This document shows positions 17,423-20,516 of a stretch of 20,516 bases of DNA, piece by piece (the first letter of the stretch is position 1; each line of letters begins with the position of its first letter). Origin of the DNA: Moraxellaceae bacterium (GTDB taxonomy: Bacteria > Pseudomonadota > Gammaproteobacteria > Pseudomonadales > Ketobacteraceae); contig NVVG01000029.1 in the NCBI GenBank assembly GCA_002402125.1, positions 9,636 through 30,151 on the forward strand. The letters run 5' to 3'. Both the position numbers and the translations under genes were made by a program. The notes under the pieces were generated by a model. The model ran no database searches. It worked only from the letters and a program-made list of their open reading frames with translations, and was not told the origin of the DNA.

Positions 17423-17456
17423 ATATTTAAAACAGCTACACAACAAACACATTATT

Positions 17457-17476
17457 TGCGCACGGGTGTGTGTGCA
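17457..17476 (+). promoter_or_regulatory. Hairpin abutting the cbtB ribosome-binding site
   Basis: TGCGCAC (17457-17463) pairs with GTGTGCA (17470-17476) with one G-U wobble and a 6-base loop. The last base of the stem is the first A of the AGGAG ribosome-binding site (17476-17480), six bases before the cbtB ATG. It lies 35 bases after the riboswitch aptamer and has no T-run, so it fits a translational rather than a transcriptional expression platform. The mechanism is inferred. Confidence 0.45.
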
Positions 17477-17486
17477 GGAGAAAAAA

Positions 17487-17675
17487 ATGCAATCGCAAAC
17501 AATTTCAAACTCTACCGAACAAAGCAAATCACTTACTCTCTCTGCAGCTCTGCAGGTATTTAGCGCAATTGCCGTTGGCGCTGCACTTCTTTTTGTCGTT
17601 GGTTTTGCACCGATGGACGTCGCCCACAACGCGGCTCACGATGCTCGCCATTCATTTGCGTTTCCTTGTCACTGA
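17487..17675 (+). CDS. cbtB: CbtB, small subunit of cobalt transporter
   Basis: This 62-aa membrane protein is the predicted CbtB partner of CbtA, a B12-regulated pair thought to import cobalt for cobalamin synthesis. It has one transmembrane helix (about residues 20-42, LQVFSAIAVGAALLFVVGF) followed by a short His-rich tail with five His (HNAAHDARHSFAFPCH), the typical CbtB metal-binding layout. ATG at 17487 is chosen over the GTG at 17466 because AGGAG lies at the ideal six-base spacing and the upstream codons read through the ribosome-binding site and hairpin. It follows the cobalamin riboswitch by 64 bases and precedes cbtA by 130 bases, presumably in one transcript. Confidence 0.92.
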   Translation: MQSQTISNSTEQSKSLTLSAALQVFSAIAVGAALLFVVGFAPMDVAHNAAHDARHSFAFPCH

Positions 17676-17750
17676 TCTTTTAGACAACCGAAAACATTTG
17701 AATTGGGACACAACCAAACGCTGTGCCTTAGCAAACTAACTTCACGCTCT

Positions 17751-17767
17751 TCGATGATGACCATCGA
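17751..17767 (+). promoter_or_regulatory. Small hairpin between cbtB and cbtA
   Basis: TCGATG (17751-17756) pairs with CATCGA (17762-17767) around a 5-base loop, 39 bases before the cbtA start. No T-run follows. It might tune the relative expression of the two cistrons or stabilise the mRNA, or it may be chance. Confidence 0.25.
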
Positions 17768-17805
17768 TAGAATGTAATCCACCTTTCTTTATAGGAGCCA
17801 ACTCA

Positions 17806-18546
17806 ATGGCTTTTCGCAATATTCTCTTGTCTGCAATTATCGTTGGTATATGTACTGGCCTACTCTACGGGCTTTTTCAACACTTCCAAATTAGCACTAT
17901 TATCTATGCTGCCGAAGTCTATGAGGTAAGCGAAGAAACTGCTGCGCCCCACCCGCACAGTGATACAACCACTCATCACGAACACAGTACAGAGGCTTGG
18001 GGCCCAGAAGATGGCGCTGAACGCATCGGATACACCATCGGCGCAGATATCGCTGTTGCTATCGCATTTGCGCTATTCATGATATCACTCATGGCTTTAC
18101 ACAACTTAAAAGCAAACAAACCCCAGATAACGCCAATGACAGGTGCCGCATGGGGCGTCGCGTCAATGATCGTATTTTTTGTGGCACCCGCAATGTTCGG
18201 TTTACACCCAGAAGTGCCGGGTACAGAGGCTGCAACCTTAGAAAACCGACAGGGCTGGTGGTCACTTTGTGTGGCACTAACCGCTGCGGGCATCGCTGTT
18301 TTATATTACGCACCTGCAAAGCTAAAGTTAGGCGGTGTTGTTTTGGCAGCCGTACCACACTTAATGGGCGCGCCTATGCCAGAGCATCACGGGTTTGCAA
18401 ATACCGATCCTGTTGCAATTGAGGCACTAACTCAACTCACATCCCAGTTTTACCTATTGACCACAGTCGGCATGGCAATTTTCTTCGTAGTGCTAGGCAC
18501 CCTATCTGGCCTGGCTGTACAACGCTTCGTTAAGTTAGACAACTAA
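17806..18546 (+). CDS. cbtA: CbtA, predicted cobalt transporter membrane subunit
   Basis: This 246-aa integral membrane protein matches CbtA, the main subunit of the B12-regulated cobalt transporter named from comparative genomics. About six hydrophobic segments can be read: residues about 5-25, 79-98, 109-130, 150-168, 172-190 and 214-238. A His-rich loop between the first two (PHPHSDTTTHHEHS, about 48-61) and later His in HLMGAPMPEHHG are likely metal ligands. AGGAG at 17793-17797 lies eight bases before the ATG. It follows cbtB and should share the riboswitch control. The gene ends 11 bases before a perfect terminator-like hairpin. Confidence 0.92.
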   Translation: MAFRNILLSAIIVGICTGLLYGLFQHFQISTIIYAAEVYEVSEETAAPHPHSDTTTHHEHSTEAWGPEDGAERIGYTIGADIAVAIAFALFMISLMALHNLKANKPQITPMTGAAWGVASMIVFFVAPAMFGLHPEVPGTEAATLENRQGWWSLCVALTAAGIAVLYYAPAKLKLGGVVLAAVPHLMGAPMPEHHGFANTDPVAIEALTQLTSQFYLLTTVGMAIFFVVLGTLSGLAVQRFVKLDN

Positions 18547-18557
18547 CAAGCCATATC

Positions 18558-18589
18558 AAACAAAGGGAAGCCATAGACTCCCTTTGTTT
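18558..18589 (+). terminator. Terminator of the cbtB-cbtA unit
   Basis: AAACAAAGGGA (18558-18568) and TCCCTTTGTTT (18579-18589) form a perfect 11-bp stem with a 10-base loop, directly after the cbtA stop. The 3' arm ends TTTGTTTA, giving a T-rich though interrupted tail. By symmetry it may also act on leftward transcripts. Confidence 0.75.
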
Positions 18590-18612
18590 ATGAACAATGG
18601 CAATAGAAACAG

Positions 18613-18930
18613 ATGAGCTATGTTGACCAACTAATCAGTGTCTTTTCTCGATTCCTGGAGCAAGAGGAGGAATTACTCCTCCTGCTGACTCTGCACCTCT
18701 TCACTCATAGCCACACACAATGGCAATTCGAGCTGCCCAAGTTACACCAATTTCTTCTCGACACAGCTTTGCCTTCCACCCCTGTTAACTATAAAGAATT
18801 TCGCCATTGGCTGTTTAATAGCCCTATAAACCAAAGACTGGATGAGCTTGGCGCAGAAATAGCGATTCATAACAATCAGCACAACGTTAATCTAACAACC
18901 TATATTCTTCGCTACCAACAACCCAAATAA
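18613..18930 (+). CDS. Unrecognised 105-aa protein
   Basis: I do not recognise this protein. It reads MSYVDQLISVFSRFLEQEEE followed by a Leu-rich stretch (LLLLLTLHLF), a middle with FRHWLFNSP, and INQRLDELGAEIAIHNNQH near the end. It looks soluble and largely helical, with no signal peptide and no clear metal motif. The ATG at 18613 has only a weak GA-rich upstream (GAAACAG), and it begins 24 bases after the cbtA terminator, so its transcription is unclear. It is on the same strand as its neighbours and has an open frame of ordinary composition, which favours a real gene. It could be a lineage-specific protein or a spurious ORF. Confidence 0.5.
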   Translation: MSYVDQLISVFSRFLEQEEELLLLLTLHLFTHSHTQWQFELPKLHQFLLDTALPSTPVNYKEFRHWLFNSPINQRLDELGAEIAIHNNQHNVNLTTYILRYQQPK

Positions 18931-19330
18931 ACGGCCCAACCCCGTTGATACAACCTGCCCCGCCATTTACCCCTTAACAACTTAGCTCAGCGCGATAAAC
19001 TACTGATATTTAGGTGATTTCTTACACCCAACAAATTATTAAGCCAGACCCACTATGGCGTAGTGCTTATCTTTTGTGGCATAATCTAACAAAAATTTAC
19101 TAAAGACTTTCCGATCGCCATTGTTCGTTCCATAAAAAAACGTACACTAGCAGGTACTTAGCAGTTTTCATGGGTTTTACGCGTCAAATTTGCAGAACTC
19201 GTAATTGCTTTTAACGCCTGTAAAAAAGAATAAAAACAAAAATAACACTAACAATACATGGGGGATCCAAGCCATTGCAGCCGCTTACAAATACGGCATT
19301 GGTAACACGCAATGGCAAGGTAGCAATCTG
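18931..19330. other. 400-bp region without a gene, before the FadL-like gene
   Basis: No convincing coding region is seen. A small inverted repeat, AACGG (18930-18934) with CCGTT (18942-18946), directly follows the 105-aa ORF and lacks a T-run. An extended -10-like TGGCATAAT (19077-19085) is present but has no good -35, so it is not called as a promoter. A 16-codon ORF with ATG at 19258 ends before the next gene and is probably chance. Confidence 0.6.
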
Positions 19331-20516
19331 ATGAATAACAATTCAAGTCACTCCACACACACGAGCAAAAGCCCGACCTCCAGATTAACTCTTTTGATTG
19401 TCGTGATCTCGACACTATTTGCTGCTACCGCCAACGCACAATTACTGCAAAACATCACCATTGGTAACCCAAAAGCATTAGGGCTAGCGCATGCGGTAAC
19501 CGCAGATCCACCGGGTATTGATTCGATACACTACAACCCCGCTGGGCTCGCTAAGATCAAAGGTCGGCAACGTATGATTAAGCTGTTTGGGGCTCATATG
19601 TTAATTGAAGGGGAGATCGGACCACACACAATACCCGATCAAATCGACGCCAACCCTAATGATGACGTCCCTGCATTGACTGCCGATGAGATGAGGACCT
19701 CATATTGTAACGTTATTTTCAGCAGTCACCCTAAATGTGCTGACCAAACTTTCGCCAATGCCAATTGGGACAACCGTATAGGTACCGATGAAGGCGTTGC
19801 CGGCGAGAAATCATCGACCAGCACCCCATTAGTAATGCTGCCATTTCTCGGCATCACTGACGTTCCATTTCTGCTTGCTCCAGTTGGCGGCATCGCTATC
19901 GAAGACCCAAGCTCCGGTTGGACCTTTGCAACAGCCGCTTACACTACGCAGGTCATTGGCTTCAGCCGAGAAAGCAGTGACCGTGAGACAGTCCTCTCCA
20001 GCGTCCTCGATGACAGTGGACAACCCTCATTTGGTACTGATGGATTGCCAGTAACAGTCGACCTTGGAATAGGCAAACGCGTAAACGGCGACCCCGGTGA
20101 ACTCCAAGGCCAAGATGTTGCGGTCACCAGGATCACCTATTTTTCTCCATCAATCGGAGTCCAAATCAACGATGAATTCGCCATTGGTGTCAGCCTAGGC
20201 TTTTCTTGGCAAGGAGTTGGTATCGTTACCGACTTTAGGGCTCCACTAAATACCTTAGCATTCCTTGCGGACGCTGAAACCATCCCGGTCATAGGAGAGC
20301 TTATTAGCGTTCACAACCCTTATGATTACGTTGGCGAGCTCACCATGGAAATGTCTGACGCACTATCCCTTAGCTTTAATATTGGTGCACTATGGGAGCC
20401 TACTGACTGGTTAGCCTTTGGTATTGTTTTCCAAAATGAGTCTACGGCCGACCTGGAAGGTGACTATAAGATGAAGAATACCGAACGATTCCAAGCCACC
20501 ACGACCTCATTAGCAG
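19331..20516 (+). CDS. OmpP1/FadL-like outer-membrane transport protein, 3' end outside window
   Basis: The first 395 codons of an outer-membrane beta-barrel of the OmpP1/FadL/TodX group, which passes hydrophobic compounds such as fatty acids across the outer membrane. Residues 1-36 look like a signal peptide with an unusually long polar N-region (hydrophobic LTLLIVVISTLFAATANA, cleavage before QLLQN). The mature N-terminus, GNPKALGLAHAVTADPPGID and then HYNPAGL, has the conserved Asn-Pro-Ala-Gly plug motif of the family. Alternating aromatic/hydrophobic strands follow. A Cys pair (SYCN...PKCAD) lies about 14 residues apart around residue 135-150. No strong ribosome-binding site is seen; AAGG lies 10 bases upstream. 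The exact substrate cannot be told. The gene is 400 bp from its neighbour and probably separately transcribed. Confidence 0.85.
   Translation, partial: MNNNSSHSTHTSKSPTSRLTLLIVVISTLFAATANAQLLQNITIGNPKALGLAHAVTADPPGIDSIHYNPAGLAKIKGRQRMIKLFGAHMLIEGEIGPHTIPDQIDANPNDDVPALTADEMRTSYCNVIFSSHPKCADQTFANANWDNRIGTDEGVAGEKSSTSTPLVMLPFLGITDVPFLLAPVGGIAIEDPSSGWTFATAAYTTQVIGFSRESSDRETVLSSVLDDSGQPSFGTDGLPVTVDLGIGKRVNGDPGELQGQDVAVTRITYFSPSIGVQINDEFAIGVSLGFSWQGVGIVTDFRAPLNTLAFLADAETIPVIGELISVHNPYDYVGELTMEMSDALSLSFNIGALWEPTDWLAFGIVFQNESTADLEGDYKMKNTERFQATTTSLA

Noticed and set aside
17466..17486. Upstream GTG start for cbtB
   Set aside because: It would translate through the AGGAG site and the hairpin; the ATG at 17487 has correct spacing and gives the usual length.
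17470..17739. 89-codon ORF overlapping cbtB in another frame
   Set aside because: The cbtB frame has the ideal ribosome-binding site, a transmembrane helix and the His-rich tail; the other frame has none of these.
17976..18358. Two minus-strand ORFs (105 and 89 codons) across cbtA
   Set aside because: They overlap a clear multi-helix transporter on the plus strand and look like mirror images of its hydrophobic codons.
18664..18683. GAGGAG/CTCCTC inverted repeat within the 105-aa ORF
   Set aside because: It follows from consecutive Glu and Leu codons (QEEELLLLL), has no T-run, and no start codon follows the AGGAGG at a useful distance.
19258..19308. 16-codon ORF before the FadL-like gene
   Set aside because: It has no ribosome-binding site, ends well before the next start and shows no regulatory codon pattern.

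Overview
The window looks like a Gram-negative, probably marine or aquatic gammaproteobacterium. This is inferred from a TolC-type outer-membrane channel, an OmpP1/FadL-type outer-membrane protein, a cobalamin riboswitch in front of cbtB-cbtA, and a base composition that looks mid-40s % GC by eye. No rRNA, tRNA, insertion sequence, phage gene or CRISPR array is visible, so the taxon cannot be named more closely.

About three quarters of the window (1-15029, minus strand) is a lipopeptide-type nonribosomal peptide synthetase (NRPS) locus. The first enzyme, 6357-15029 (2890 aa), reads fatty acyl-AMP ligase (FAAL) - acyl carrier protein - C - A - T - C - A - T. The second runs from its start at 5838 off the left edge, open for 1946 codons with no stop. 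It reads C - A - T - E - C, with the next A domain presumably outside the window. The A-domain binding-pocket residues I read are DLWNNALTYK (resembles Ala/Gly codes), DFWNIGMVHK (the classical Thr code) and DALWLGGTFK (Val/Ile-like). The third is followed by an epimerase and a C domain of the kind that accepts D-residues. The inferred chain start is fatty acyl-(Ala/Gly)-Thr-D-(Val/Ile)-..., with the rest out of view. The two NRPS genes are separated by 518 bp that hold no recognisable gene.

Divergent from the synthetase is a TolC-like channel (15500-17170), a reasonable candidate exit route for the product. The shared 470-bp intergenic region contains a perfect 17-bp palindrome, a second inverted repeat and a hairpin followed by five T, all possible control sites.

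Downstream is an apparently unrelated housekeeping block. A cobalamin riboswitch (about 17284-17422) precedes cbtB (17487-17675) and cbtA (17806-18546), a predicted cobalt uptake pair, closed by a strong inverted-repeat terminator at 18558-18589. A 105-aa unrecognised ORF (18613-18930), about 400 bp without a gene, and the first 395 codons of an OmpP1/FadL-like outer-membrane protein (19331 to the right edge) complete the window.

Most of the content belongs to known families. The least explained items are the identity of the lipopeptide, the control sites between synthetase and tolC, the enlarged Cys-containing loop of the TolC homologue, and the hairpin abutting the cbtB ribosome-binding site.
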